NCBI GenBank assembly: GCA_000149265.1
Contig: CH002032.1
Location: forward strand, 13,127-77,126
Source: Ciona savignyi
Lineage: Eukaryota > Chordata > Ascidiacea > Phlebobranchia > Cionidae
Reading direction: 5' to 3'
Length of the DNA stretch: 64,000 bases
Part shown: positions 25,301 to 36,162 of the stretch, one piece after another
How the letters are laid out: every line of letters starts with the position of its first letter
Numbering within the stretch: position 1 is the stretch's first letter
Notes under the pieces: model-generated
Told to the model about the DNA's origin: nothing
Database searches by the model: none
The model's input: only the letters and a program-made list of their open reading frames with translations
Program-made: the position numbers and the translations under genes

Positions 25301-25759
25301 ATGTGACGTTCACTTACCAGTCGGTATTGTGGTGGAATAGTAGATATATATGTTCTCTGGCTGCTGTACACTTGCCATTGATCTAAGTGTTAGGAACACA
25401 AGGGAATCGAAGGGAACGTCTCCAATTCTTACCAGATGAAAAATGTTAGGAACACGATATTTTTTTCCATTTTTGTCAAACTCTCGTTTCTTAGCGAATT
25501 TTCCACATTTAACCGAAAGCACAGGTAGGGTCTCGCATATGGTGTGGTTTTGTGCGTTTTCTGGCTTTTTGCATCCACTCTTGATGTGCAGCTCATCTGC
25601 CTCATTCTGGATAGCTTCACTTAGCGAAACATCAATTTCTGTGCGGTATATTGTGTTTCCCCAAGTCGGGTTTATTGTGTTACCACTCCATGTTGTTAAC
25701 CAACAAACATTAAATAGCACAACGCAAAGTAATATACAAGTTCTATAGCGAGACAACAT
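22396..25759 (-). CDS. DXD-motif glycosyltransferase (GT32 / Gly_transf_sug type), 5 exons, 393 aa
   Basis: Exons in transcript order: 25318-25759, 25124-25209, 24592-24728, 23084-23255, 22396-22740. All junctions are GT-AG, phases agree, and the coding sum of 1182 nt is exactly divisible by three. The protein begins MLSRYRTCILLCVVLF, a short cytoplasmic tail plus one membrane helix, as in Golgi type II glycosyltransferases. Then follow VPNIFHLVRIGD (about residues 105-115), RTDIIRFTKLLVHGGIYVDN across the acceptor helix, and the metal-binding D-N-D of YVDNDVILL. Exon 4 gives INDGIMLVEPHSPFA, and exon 5 has HIHPRHAVRLN and a Pro/Lys-rich tail. The family includes alpha-1,4-galactosyl- and N-acetylglucosaminyltransferases. 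The actual sugar cannot be assigned. Intron 3 holds a 30-bp minisatellite and intron 2 a SINE. Exons 1-3 are duplicated at 18990-19943. Confidence 0.88.
23851..24273. repeat. 30-bp minisatellite, about 14 units
   Basis: The unit TTTTAAAAAATGGRAATTAGG plus CATGCAATC recurs every 30 bp with only A/G changes at one or two positions. It lies in intron 3 of the glycosyltransferase gene. The left duplicated block has only one related unit (near 18658-18690), so the expansion followed the duplication. Because 30 is divisible by three and the unit has no stop in one frame per strand, both strands show long but meaningless open frames. Confidence 0.96.
24297..24510. mobile_element. MITE-like element, right-block copy
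   Basis: Duplicate of 18700-18910, with AAGGAGGGAAAGAGAAAAAAGG at one end, CCACCCTCTTTTCCACC at the other, and the same CCTAAACACTAAACTTAAG core. Confidence 0.45.
24847..25088 (-). mobile_element. SINE-B (tRNA-like SINE), nearly full length
   Basis: Read on the minus strand it runs from a tRNA-like head near 25088 through CTAGCTAGACGGTTGAGTC, the CCGGTAACCCGACGATG core and the TCCATTCACGGGG tail. It lies in intron 2 of the complete glycosyltransferase gene. The shorter intron of the truncated copy has only the tail-like ATAGGATAGGATATTCA at about 19243-19260. Confidence 0.8.
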
Positions 25760-26280
25760 TATATCTGAAAATGTACTTTCACGATTAAAATGCTAAACAT
25801 ATTCTGTTTTCGATCACCAGAAGCATAGAGATTTGTAAAACTTTTGAGCAATATTTAACCGGAAAAGAAGTGTGTATTTGGTATGTTGTATTATTTCCCG
25901 CTTTTTAATGTCACACACCCAGCACGTTGTATTAATTTCGTTTGAGTTTACAGGCAAACAAACATGTTTTTTTCTAGTTGTATACGTGAATCAAAACTAA
26001 ACTAGGCAGCGCAATATTCTAACTGATACCGTTTAAGAGCGCAACTGTTTGGGTATTAAGTCAATATTTCTTCTTAATAAATATTTTACCATCGTACCTT
26101 ATCTCTTTATACGTCCTTGGTTTGTGCATAAATATCGCATCCAAGTTTCGTATATATGTCTCTAACTATATCTTACTGTTGTATATGTCTCAAACTCTTC
26201 TGCATAATCCCATCTAACATACCCACCTATGTAATACGAATTATAATTATTTTTTATGGCACTTCACATCCGTCTTTTGA

Positions 26281-26382
26281 GATTATTATGTGCACAACGA
26301 TGCGAAACAATAGATGTGAAATAATCATCGACGGTATATCATCTTACATCTATTGTTTTGCCACATTGTGCACATAATCATT
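26281..26382. repeat. Hairpin-forming inverted repeat
   Basis: TATGTGCACAACGATGCGAA with ACAATAGATGTG (26281-26317) is complemented by ACATCTATTGTTTTG and CACATTGTGCACATAATCA (26345-26382), giving arms of about 37 bp and a 27-bp loop. The paralogous stretch near 20580-20680 has only one arm-like copy. Confidence 0.75.
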
Positions 26383-26861
26383 TACCTATTTATAGAGAGA
26401 CTATTCTTTGCAGTTTATTAAAACCATCTGCAATACTGTCTTTGTCCTGGTTTAAATAAAGAGAACATATAAAGTTATTTGCAACCAGTCTTGCAATGTG
26501 TAAATGTATGCAAAACTCCAAAATGTCCAAGTGTAAATACCGTCACAGATACTTTCCAAGGTATATGCATAATACTACCAACACCTCGATAATCATACTT
26601 TTCTATGCCGAATGTAAGTTTATATTGTATCAATGCTTTTACGAGTGTGTTTTAGCTAAATAGATTTGTACAAAACCATTAACAGTGTTTCACTTATAAT
26701 ATTAAATTTTTTGTAACTATGTGGAGTGATAATATTACGCCATGAATGTGTATTACGCAGAGTTCTGACACTGCAAATGTCAAACCGTAACGCTATTGAA
26801 TCAGAGTTTTCAGAGCTATTGCATTGTGTTGATATATATATTATTGAGACATTTCTTGAAG

Positions 26862-29834
26862 TTACAAGGAAATTTACCCTGAGTACATTGCCATTCAAAA
26901 CAACTTGCTATCCAATGACCAGTTTCGAGTTCACAACCTGCAGTTTGCATGCACACCGCCGATAATCTTTCCGATGGAACCAGTCGATGTGGGTGGAGAC
27001 TGCGTTAAAGTAAGTAATTGATTTCTATGGTTAGCGATCAGATGAGTAGTACATTAATGCATCAATCAACCAGGCGTTACTCGGTGAACACGTCTACTAT
27101 AATTAGCTTTGCTTGAGATTTAGTACCTTTACACATCATGGTTTTTAAGTCGTAGTGGTTTGTTTTACAAGGTAACAACGGACCCCTCGATATTGGCCTG
27201 GTTTAAAGCAACATGTTTAAAATTTCACAACAATGTATTTTGTATAGAGGTGCAGTTTTGTTTAGCTTGACCAAAGCTAATTATAGTAGATAATTTTTCA
27301 CACACGTGTGCATCCTTTACTTTTTGGCATTAACTAATTCATTTATAACTGCAATTTTTGCCCGCCAAATTTTACTCTCTGCAGGATAGTACAAGAACCT
27401 GCAACAAACGTGGTATAATGAAAGGCGAACTTCCTTCTTAGATGAAGATAAATGACTAAGTCGCTGCAACACTTGCTGCGGGGATCTAACATGCAGCGCG
27501 GCGTCACTTCCTGATATGAACAACTTTCATTCTTATCTTTGCACGTTTTACACGTCACACCAAGTAGTCTGTTAATAGCAGTCCAATAGGAGCTTCATAA
27601 CTGCAATTTGTTGTCGAGAATCTGTCCAGCAAGATAGCAAGACGATGGCTTCAGGTACTTGGTAAGTACAGTTTCGTGATATAAAATTCGGCGAGTAACT
27701 TGTAGATATTAAGTAGTCGAAAGGTATCAGTTTAAGTCGAGACCTTAGAAACTGTAACGCTAACGACATTATTCGAATGTTGACTTTTTCTTTTCAATCA
27801 GGGCGGTGTTAGTTTAAAAACAATTGATTTAAAACTCATTTCTTGTCGATTTAGTCTCTGTAAAGGTGAAACTTTACTGTATTGAGTATAGTGATAAAAA
27901 TCAATAAAATGTGGGGAACTTGCTCTTAGCCTAGACTTTATGCTATTCTAAACCCTAGCACTTACGAGCACTATAACTTTAATCCCAAATATTATTTTTT
28001 TGTGAAATTTCTGTAAGATGTAAGATAAAGGATTGCACATATTTTATAGTATTTGGTAAGGAATCTTTTGGATTTCATCTCATGGGTAAATGAGGCTTTT
28101 AACCAAATATTTTCCCTATTTGTTTAATGCAAACTGACACCACAAAAAGACTGTCACTCCAAAATCCTGACACGGGAAGTCTTAGATATTTTTAACAATT
28201 TAAAATTCAAGCTTGGATCTGCAGCCTAAACTCAAAACCTTGCCAACTTTTACTTAAACTAGAATTTGATTGTAGGTTCCAATCCCTGCGTGCAAGTGTC
28301 GATAGTTGGTTAACGAGCGTCGCTGGTGTGACTGTGGACGACTTCTTGAATAAAGATCCATTTAGCAGCAAATTTAACATATTTTTGTTTGTTGCACTTA
28401 TAGCGATGCTTACAGCTGTGTTGGCACTTTTTGTTATAGGTAATTCTTTTATCGAGTTTGTTTGACTACCTTATATACTTAACCCTCGATTACAGCTTGC
28501 ATCATTAGCACCTCACTGATCAATTTACCAAATTGCAGGAACGTCTGAACAACACACTTTTATAGCTCCGGTAACTCGACGGTGGGCGCGAGGTAATCTT
28601 GCCCGTGTGTTAAAGACCCATTGCGTTTTCTCGTTCACGGGGATAAAACATGAATATCCTATCCTACATCGTCAATTATTCACCCGAGAAAATCCTTAAG
28701 TCGACTTTGTGGATACCAAATCCACTGCAACACTGTTATTTCCATCGATGATGAAACATCAAATAGTATCGACTGTATTGTGCAGCAATCGCATTGTACA
28801 GGGAACCTGACTTCGACTCTGATTAATCTCAGTGAACAAAACAAATATAGAATTACTTAAAGAGTATTGTAAACTTTAGTACTCCCGAACCACATAAGAA
28901 ACAACCGCATGATTAGCCTTTTTAAAGTACACCTTCCATAAACAGTCTAAACGACCACAATTAAACCACCAATTAGTAATGCACCAACCAATCGCATCTG
29001 CAGCTTGCACGTTTGAATGCTGCGGAGAAAAAGAGGAAAACGTAGGAATCAAGAGACAAAGGAAGAAAACTGCATCGGTATGTTTTACCCTTTCACATAG
29101 GATAGGATACTCATGTTTATCCCTGCAAATGGGAAAATGCAATGGGCTTAAACATACGCGTAATCGTCAGATTACCTCCCGCCCACCATTGTTACAATAC
29201 GGGCATGACGAAGTTAAAGCTGCGTTGTGTTTCTTTGCCCGACTGACTGACAGCACGGCGGGTTAGTCTAGCGGATAAGTGCGTCGTCTTTCAATCGAAA
29301 GGTTGCAGATTCAAAACTGGTCGCTAGCTAGTCGGTTGTGTCCTTGGACAAGGCACTTTACGGACATTGCCTGAACTCAGCGGATTAGTGGGTTCTAATA
29401 AATTGAAGAAACGTGCGAATCATATACAACTGCAATAGCTCCGGTAACCCGACGGTGGGCGCAAGATGATCTGACGATTACCTGTTTGTTAACTCCATTG
29501 GTTTTCCCATTCACGGGGATAAACATGAATATCCTATCCTAACACACTAAATTCAACAAACGTACTTTGTGATTAATCCATAAACATAATGATGACGATA
29601 GTTATTCTATTTGTACCATTTGGTTCAGAATGAAAATTGAAATAATAACAATTAATATACACAATGAATGACCTTACTTATAATTCGTTTAAACCCACAA
29701 AGGTTATTATGTGTACATATAATGTTTGTCAATTCCAGAACTTTGGAAACGTATTTGAACAGCCGGAAATGGAATTTACTGTCGACAACAAATCAAAAAT
29801 ACCAATGGACAACACTGCAGAAACAGAAACTTAA
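26862..29834 (+). CDS. Unrecognised small single-pass membrane protein
   Basis: Exons: 26862-27009 (5' limit uncertain), 27630-27661, 28276-28439, 29004-29077, 29739-29834 (TAA). All joins are GT-AG and keep frame. The safest core starts at ATG 27645 (MASGTW) and gives 17+164+74+96 = 351 nt, or 116 aa. Upstream exon 26862-27009 is open through HNLQFACTPPIIFPMEPVDV and joins in phase to QDSKTMASGTW, so the protein is probably longer, with a possible ATG at MEPVDVGGDC. The core has SLRASVDSWLTSVAG, then a strong membrane helix (FLFVALIAMLTAVLALFVI), then a Cys cluster CTFECCGEKEE (possible palmitoylation), the basic patch KRQRKK and an acidic, polar C-terminus ending DNTAETET. Orientation (N-terminus outside) is inferred from the basic patch. 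No family was recognised. Exon 3's intron and the 3' flank carry SINE-B copies. Confidence 0.62.
27346..27568 (-). other. Possible exon of a cysteine-rich peptide (antisense to the membrane-protein gene)
   Basis: After a good acceptor (TGCTATTAACAG, read on the minus strand) the frame encodes LLGVTCKTCKDKNESC and then CMLDPRSKCCSDL, six or more cysteines in a tight pattern, then a less cysteine-rich stretch to a stop near 27346. A short upstream reading from 27769 (MSLALQFL) could join in phase through a weak GTCTCG donor, giving a signal-peptide-like start. It overlaps intron sequence of the plus-strand gene. Chance openness is quite possible. Confidence 0.25.
28538..28664 (+). mobile_element. 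SINE-B, 3' half
   Basis: TAGCTCCGGTAACTCGACGG, GGGCGCGAGGTAATCTTGCC and the CACGGGGATAAAACATGAAT tail match the 3' two-thirds of the full copy at 29258-29542. The tRNA-like head is missing. Confidence 0.85.
29096..29205 (-). mobile_element. SINE-B 3' fragment, inverted next to a full copy
   Basis: ATAGGATAGGATACTCATG, then CGTCAGATTACCTCCCGCCC, is the reverse complement of the SINE-B tail and core. Together with the plus-strand copy starting at 29258 it forms an inverted pair. Confidence 0.82.
29258..29542 (+). mobile_element. SINE-B, full-length tRNA-derived SINE
   Basis: The tRNA-like head has GTTAGTCTAGCGGATAAGTG (A-box-like) and GGTTGCAGATTCAAAACTGG (B-box-like). It is followed by the family body GTTGTGTCCTTGGACAAGGC, GCTCCGGTAACCCGACGGTG and tail CACGGGGATAAACATGAATA. 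About 285 bp. Best reference copy of this family in the window. It is not a functional tRNA gene because the head does not fold into a clean cloverleaf. Confidence 0.88.
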
Positions 29835-31804
29835 ATTGGAAAAAAATATTTATTTATGTTAATGCAAGTTGGAGGCCGCGTCCGTTATATTTATTTATAT
29901 TCCTTTTTAAAAAAACGTGTTTTAACTGCTGTTCGTTTGCCGTCTTTTTCTGTTCCTATGCCGTGATTTTATTTGATTGCCATTTTATTTAAAACTGGGG
30001 CAAAAATAACTAATAACAAAACTAAAACTAAACTAATTGATTTGGCTGCGCTGGTTAATTACTTAGTGTTTCACTAAACGTCAACAGTATATTTCTGTTC
30101 CCTTTTATCCTAAATTCTCTTGTTGAAAAGGGCGTGTTGTTTAGTTTAATGTATTTTATCAATTGTGACTTTGAGAATCTGACCTGAGTGTATCCTCTGT
30201 TTTTACGGAGTAAATTAGATTAGCTTGTGTAGGTTATAATTCAAGAAACAATGTGAAAGGAAGTGAACCGACAAAGACCCCATTTTAGGTAATTAATTAC
30301 TTCCATTTGTGATTAATATGACTTGTTTCGTTCTATTTATTTTTTGACCATTCCTTTCAGTTGCCGCATTTTCTCTTTATGGGCAGGGTAACGGCAAAAG
30401 AAACAAAATGTATAATATGCAACAGATGATGCTATGTTGTATATTGTATGACAATGCTTGTTTTTATGCTTAAACCATTAAGTTAAAACCATTACAGTTT
30501 TAATTTTGTACTGCCGACAAAGCATTATGTATAATGTATGTAGACTACAGGGCGAGAGGTTTTTTTAATTTTTTTTATAAAATTTAAAAACGAATTTCTA
30601 TCTTTATACATAAATATCTACTTATCCATATTATACTAGGTTTTTAGGTTCCCATCTCATTCAAAAAGCAAAGATCTTGTTCCTTACACCAGGGTGGAAT
30701 GACCCTTAGGACGGAAAGGTGTCCGGAATAGCTTGGCGGGTTATAGTGCGTCGGTTTTAAGCCAAATCAAAACTGTTCGGTTGTGTTCTGAGTAAAACCC
30801 GACACGACCTAAAACTAGGAACTTAATTAGGCAAATGTTTCGGCACACTGCAACCCGGCCCAGTTTCCGACACTCTAACTACCGTCAATTATAATTCTCG
30901 ACATGCAATTCGGCACATCCCAAGTGTCGGGTTATCGCCTTAACCAAGTGGATTTATATTTTCTAATAAAACCGAAGGAACATCAATCATATACACGCAC
31001 TGCAAATAGCCCCAGTAACGTCATGGGGGTGTTGGATTATCTGACGGTTACTGGTGTAGTGCCGCTCTACGACACGTATTCACAAGGCAACCTAATTTTC
31101 CGCTTGATAGCACCCCTCGCGCTTTTCCATTCACGGAAATACAGCGTGAACATCCTAAATATAACAGTTGTGTAATACCACATCTAATACAACGTGTCCA
31201 TAATTAAGTGCCGTGTAGTTTTGCGTAGGATATAATTTTAATTTTAAATTTCGACCCATTAGTTTCTACATTGGTTGGTGAAAATCAGGTTTAGATCATA
31301 TCTGGTTGGTAAGAATCAGTTTTAAATTATATCTGATTGGTAAGAATCAGTTTTAGATTATATTTGGTACCCCACAGAATTTGTGCGTGGAATAGCTGCA
31401 TGGGAATCACGTTCCTGTGATCGGTTTTGAGACTCGCTGGGAGTCCGATGACACACAGATTGTTGCTTTACAAACAGAGCAATCACAACCAATTAACTGT
31501 TTAGTTATTTTTTCGAAAGTTTCGGCCGACTATTTAATTTTCTGAGGTCATTTTATCACAATCCCCGCATAATTATCCGAACATCTGCTTCTTTTGTTGA
31601 GTTAGCGTTTTTTTGCTACCGGCACGCATTTCGACCGCTAATTATATCCTCTCGTTGCTGATGGTACTGCTTGATTCGATACTAGGCTCGAGTAAAAAAT
31701 GCATCGCTATGTCTATATTTGATTGAATACAGAAAGGTAGTTAAAGGTCGCGGCAATGTCAAAATTGTCTAGGGAATTGTCGTAAAAAAACGCATATAAA
31801 AAGA
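29835..31804. other. Intergenic region between membrane-protein gene and minus-strand GT31 gene
   Basis: No gene seen. A degenerate SINE-B (about 30715-31170, plus strand; it keeps CCATTCACGGAAATACAGCG) and a 31-bp triplicate at 31273-31365 are the recognisable contents. The rest is unique AT-rich sequence. Confidence 0.5.
31273..31365. repeat. Three tandem 31-bp units
   Basis: GGTTGGTRARAATCAGKTTT plus ARATYATATCT-type sequence starts at 31273, 31304 and 31335, exactly 31 bp apart, with a few substitutions. Confidence 0.93.
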
Positions 31805-34800
31805 TCACCTCAAACGAACGAACGCATTGTGTTTGCTTAAATTCTCAGAATACTTAGTCCAATATTTCCGCATTGCGTTCGGTATGTCTTGTTCTACATA
31901 CCGTACCAGCTCCCCAGGATAATCAATCGCCGGCGCAGCTATTACAGAGTTGGCATCCATCCCCGCCTTTTGACGCATTATGCCGCTAATCCATACCGCG
32001 TCTAGCGACATTACTTTCGTGAGCGTCGCCTTTTCGATGACGAGGCGAATTGTGGACACAGAGGTAGTGTAGAAGCCACCCTGGCAGTGAGCGGGAAGTA
32101 CGTTGGGCGGGTAGAGCTGACTATGTACGGACCATGGGTTGTTTGTGTCGCGGGAAGGCGGGTCGGAACGGCGAAAGCTGAAAACGCAAATGAACGGAAA
32201 CACGTCTGCGATTTCGCACGTGCTGGAAGCGGGCTTCTGCCTTTGCACCGTCTCTGTTATGGACATGATGAAATTGTCCAAGTTCAAAACCATATTGTCA
32301 TCACAGGTGGAGAATAAAAAGTTGGAGGGTATGTTCCTCACCACCCAGTCCATGCCGGCCACAGATCTTGCGGTGAAGTGCCTGAAACGACATTGCAAAC
32401 AATGTAAGCATCGGTGCAGAAAAAACATGGAACAAATAATAAACCTGGGGCACTATTATCTATCGCATCTACAAGCATGATTTGGCGTTTAAGCTGCTGC
32501 AACGGAATGTGAGTCCGGGAGTTTAATTTTATTCTCGAGGAATGTGCCTTGAAGTCGGCTCAAAACACACAAAAAATCATGTGACAAGCTTGGTCCTTTT
32601 AAAACGGTTTACTGGGTCGTTTTAAAACAGGACCCCACTTTCGACAGACAATTCTGCTTACTTCCGCCTATAGTAATTGTAAAGCAGACAACAGGCATGA
32701 AAATTACTTTAACACAATGGTTTCCTTCGTGAGTTATTTGACGATGCTGACAGACAATTCTGCTTACTTCCGCCTATAGTAATTGTAAAGCAGACAACAG
32801 GCATGAAAATTACTTTAACACAATGGTTTCCTTCGTGAGTTATTTGACGATGCTGTTCATTTATAGGCGTTCGGAAATTCCCCACCGGTCAGATAACAAT
32901 AGGCGCAGCAGCCAACCATTGGAACGAAGTATAACCTTACTTTGCCTTATGAGGAAAATCGCTACAAAAGTTGGGTCAAAACACCCGGTGTTGCTCAGCA
33001 ACCAAAGCTCTTACGACTTAGATCAATTATCAAATACCAACATGACCAATGTCCCATGAATTATACAAAACGAGTTCCATTGATAAAGACAGGTGCCATG
33101 AATATTTATGACATGTGACATTTAAGCTATCTGTGGAAACGCAATCACGTGAAGAGTATAATACTCACTCGGTCGTTTCTTCGATATCAATTTGCAGGAT
33201 ATCACCATATTTCTCGTTTTCCTTTGTCAGTTCGTCCTGTACGCCAGCATTTTTCGGCCGAGCTACCAAGAAAAAGATTTCCAACGTCACACCACCTATC
33301 CTGGTAATGGAGCCCCAAGTTTCACGGATTGCCTGCCGATTGTTACCGTTCACGGTCCACGATTTAATCATTGTGATCATCGCCCATTGCTGCCGAGGCT
33401 CTGGCAAAATAAAAGAAATGTTAAACTCCAAACAAAATTTCGTTTACACATTCCGGTTCCTTCGCTTTACGTGGTACCCACACGCAGGTTTAAGAGAAGG
33501 AAAATAGGCTTTATGTGGGTAAATGTACGCCCGCGAACCAGCCTATACACGGATCTAAGAGCAACTATGTCATGTTTTGTGTTAGTATGTACTAAACAAT
33601 TTTTTATATATACTTTGTATTTGTTAAGTCGGGTTTGCGGTAACACCATGATTAGAAATGTCGGGATGTAAGGACCGATACTTAAGTCCCTCTCACCAGG
33701 TGCGATTTTAAAACTCTTTATACATGATAGGTATGGAACGCCATCGACGCAAAAATGATACAACTTTGATTCTAATGATACAATGTCATTAACGCAAAAA
33801 CTATACAACGACTAATCAAATGATACAACGACGAATGAAAGGATGCAATGTCAATTATAATGATACAATGTCATTGACGAATACTTAAAATAAACTAATG
33901 TTAAACGTCTATAATCCAATCAATTATTTAACATGGTATAGACAGATGGCAGCTAAACCTAACGAATATTTGTTAAAGGGAAAGGTGGAAAAAACAAAAA
34001 TAAGTGTTTGCCAGTTCAAACGGTCGTTGTGTCCGTATCTACTGAATATCATGAACTTGCCCGCGTGACTTAAGACTCAATTCTTACCCAAGTGCTTCAC
34101 CACAGTATATTATTTTGTCTTTGGTTAAAAATTAGTTACATGAAGCAGTGCTATAGGCACTTTAGCATAATATTAAATAAAGAAAACTCAGATCATTCAT
34201 TGAATGTCGCCTAATATATGAAAATAATCGGGTGTACGTGTTAATTAATTTCGGCTAGACCTGTGTGAATGAGTTTCTTTTGTTGCTACCACCAAAGATT
34301 GAATTGTCGTCACACATTCCATGGCAACCGAACTTGCGGTATTATCCAGTGAAACAAGAAATGTTTAACCACATAATACCCCGAAATCCACGGATGATTG
34401 CCCAAACACCATTGTTAGCTTACCTGGCGGCCTGAAGCATCCATTATTATCCGCGCTGGTTTCCCCCACGTTTTCAGTAACTTTCCAGGGGAGTAAAATT
34501 ATGGGTGATATGTTCCACGGTTTCGGAAGGTCGCTGGTGAAATACGGTGCCCCGGATGTGGGGTATTGAATCACTATATTCTTTAGCAGCGATTCTAAAA
34601 CCGGTGCCATCACCTTAGCTTCCTTTGCTTTAGCGACCGGTTTGTCTTCAATTCCCTCTGACGCTTTCGCGCCTTCCCCATCCAGCTTCACATTCTTAGG
34701 ATTTTCCTGGGAGTCAGGGATTTCATTTGACTTTTTCAGTTTTTTAAATATGGCTTCGATTTGAAAGGCAATCTCTTTCTCCACTGTGTCGTCGTCTTCT

Positions 34801-36162
34801 TTAAGTGGGTACCTGCACAAAAAGAGTCATATTGACGTGTCTACAATTTCGTACTTGCTGTTTGAACCCCGAAATTTATAAACACAATTCCACATAATAG
34901 AGAATGACCCAAAAAATCTTGTGAGCCATTTGCCGTCAATAGCGTAGTCATAAATGATTTAACTAGCCAAATGTTTTTCAGCATATAAGTTTTAAAATTT
35001 AGGTCCTAAACACCTAAAACGAACTCGCCGTTTTGGTCCAATTAACCCAATTGCATCACATTACACTGTGAATCTAGATCCGAACTTCAGGGTTTGGCGA
35101 ATGCACGTCGTGTTAAAAAGTTTACCCACTAAAAAACAGGGTAAAGGAAGCAGACGCAGCTTTAGAAGCGAATATATGCACAATAGAATAAAGCATTGGG
35201 TGCGAGTCCACTGTATAGTTGGGACAAAAATGTATGTCGTAAAATCCAGTTACTTCCGGCATATATTATGGTTTTGCGAGATGGCAGTACAGTTTAACAG
35301 TATCCCGAGGAAAAACTGAATAAATTCTTAACCGGTTATAAATGAGAGATTATCAGAGTTAAAAAAAGTTTCTCCATTTAACTGGCACGTAACTTAATAC
35401 GTCCTTTGTTATTGCGATTTGGAATTCTTCCTACTGGTGCTGGCCACGTATGCGAGAGATGGTGATGTAATCATGCTATTGTGGACAAGGAAACGCGGTT
35501 GGTGTTGGTATCCACAGTGACCCAGTTGTTTATCCATAGTTAGCTTGTACAGAGAATAGAGCAGGAAGAATTGACCCGTGAAAATTCGCGGTTTTTTTCC
35601 GGGACTCTTGAAGTGAACTATTGAACCACTTTGTATGATGGACGTGGTAATAAAAGCAAGCCCTGACCAAAATACTTCTAATAAACGAATAATCCACGAT
35701 TGCGGTGATTTTGTTGAAAAGACATACTTTTAACTATTAGCGCAATATAGTGGTTTCCCTAGTATAAGCTAGCTGTTCGAAAGGGGCACATTGTCGTAGA
35801 AATTATCCCTATAATTTACGTGTCGTGCTGTATTCGTCCGGCTTGGTTCACACGCACGCTCGGGAGATAGAGTGTGAACTGTGAATCAGTATTTACGATT
35901 GCGTCATGCACTACTTCTGCACATTGTATTCTTTTTATATTACATTAGGCGTCATTCATATATTGGCGCCGAAAACAAGGTAAAGACGAAGATTATGTCA
36001 AAAAATATTTATTTTTTAATTTTATGTTTTCACTTACGTGTTTTCCTCTGGTAAGTTCCTGGTAAAGATGGCTAGTGGGGTGTAGAATAAGAAGCACATG
36101 TAGAACGCACAAAACGTACAAAAACCAAGTACGACTACTTTCCGTTTAACCCAAATTGGCAT
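31805..36162 (-). CDS. GT31 beta-1,3-glycosyltransferase-like protein, 440 aa, altered catalytic acids
   Basis: Exons in transcript order: 36038-36162, 34424-34812, 33169-33400, 31805-32381. All are GT-AG, phases agree, and the sum of 1323 nt is divisible by three. The start MPIWVKRK precedes a membrane helix (VVVLGFCTFCAFYMCFLFY), giving type II Golgi topology. Exon 2 is a charged stem (KAKEAKVMAP). Exon 3 has the GT31 signature RQAIRETWGSI and ENEKYGDILQIDIEET. Exon 4 has the position of the metal-binding triad as CDDNM where active relatives have DDD or DxD, and DAVWISGIMRQK where relatives have (E/D)DVxxG. Both substitutions are also visible against the plus-strand paralogue at 39887, whose equivalents are VDDDIVLN and LDDVWITG. 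It may therefore be inactive or have changed metal use. The 232-nt exon 3 has exactly the same length in both genes. Substrate unknown. Confidence 0.88.
32643..32854. repeat. Exact tandem duplication, 2 x 106 bp
   Basis: The block starting GACAGACAATTCTGCTTACT (32643) repeats at 32749 with no difference noticed and ends in GTTATTTGACGATGCT both times. It lies in the last intron of the minus-strand GT31 gene. It is either very recent or an assembly artefact. Confidence 0.95.
33710..33875. repeat. Irregular repeats of an ATGATACAATGTCATT motif
   Basis: AATGATACAATGTCATTAAC, AAATGATACAACGACGAATG and AATGATACAATGTCATTGAC recur at irregular 30-50 bp steps in an intron of the minus-strand GT31 gene. 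Confidence 0.55.

Larger units (their letters stand above)
23404..26790. repeat. Right copy of the duplicated block
   Basis: Paralogous to 18262-22080 in order and orientation (see that entry). Its left edge is the same SINE-B tail fragment in reverse (CCCGTGTG-type flank, ATCATCTTGCGTCCACCGTC). It contains exons 1-3 of the complete glycosyltransferase gene and that gene's upstream flank. Confidence 0.88.

Noticed and set aside
27385..27441. Plus-strand terminal exon after 27009 (DSTRTCNKRG then stop)
   Set aside because: The splice to 27630, leading into the phase-consistent membrane-protein exons, gives a longer and more coherent product. Kept only as a weak alternative.
29258..29345. Functional tRNA gene at the SINE-B head
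   Set aside because: It has box-like motifs but no complete cloverleaf, and the same tail follows it at many sites.
35068..35319. 83-codon plus-strand frame
   Set aside because: No signal peptide, domain or sensible splice context. It lies in the first intron of the minus-strand GT31 gene.
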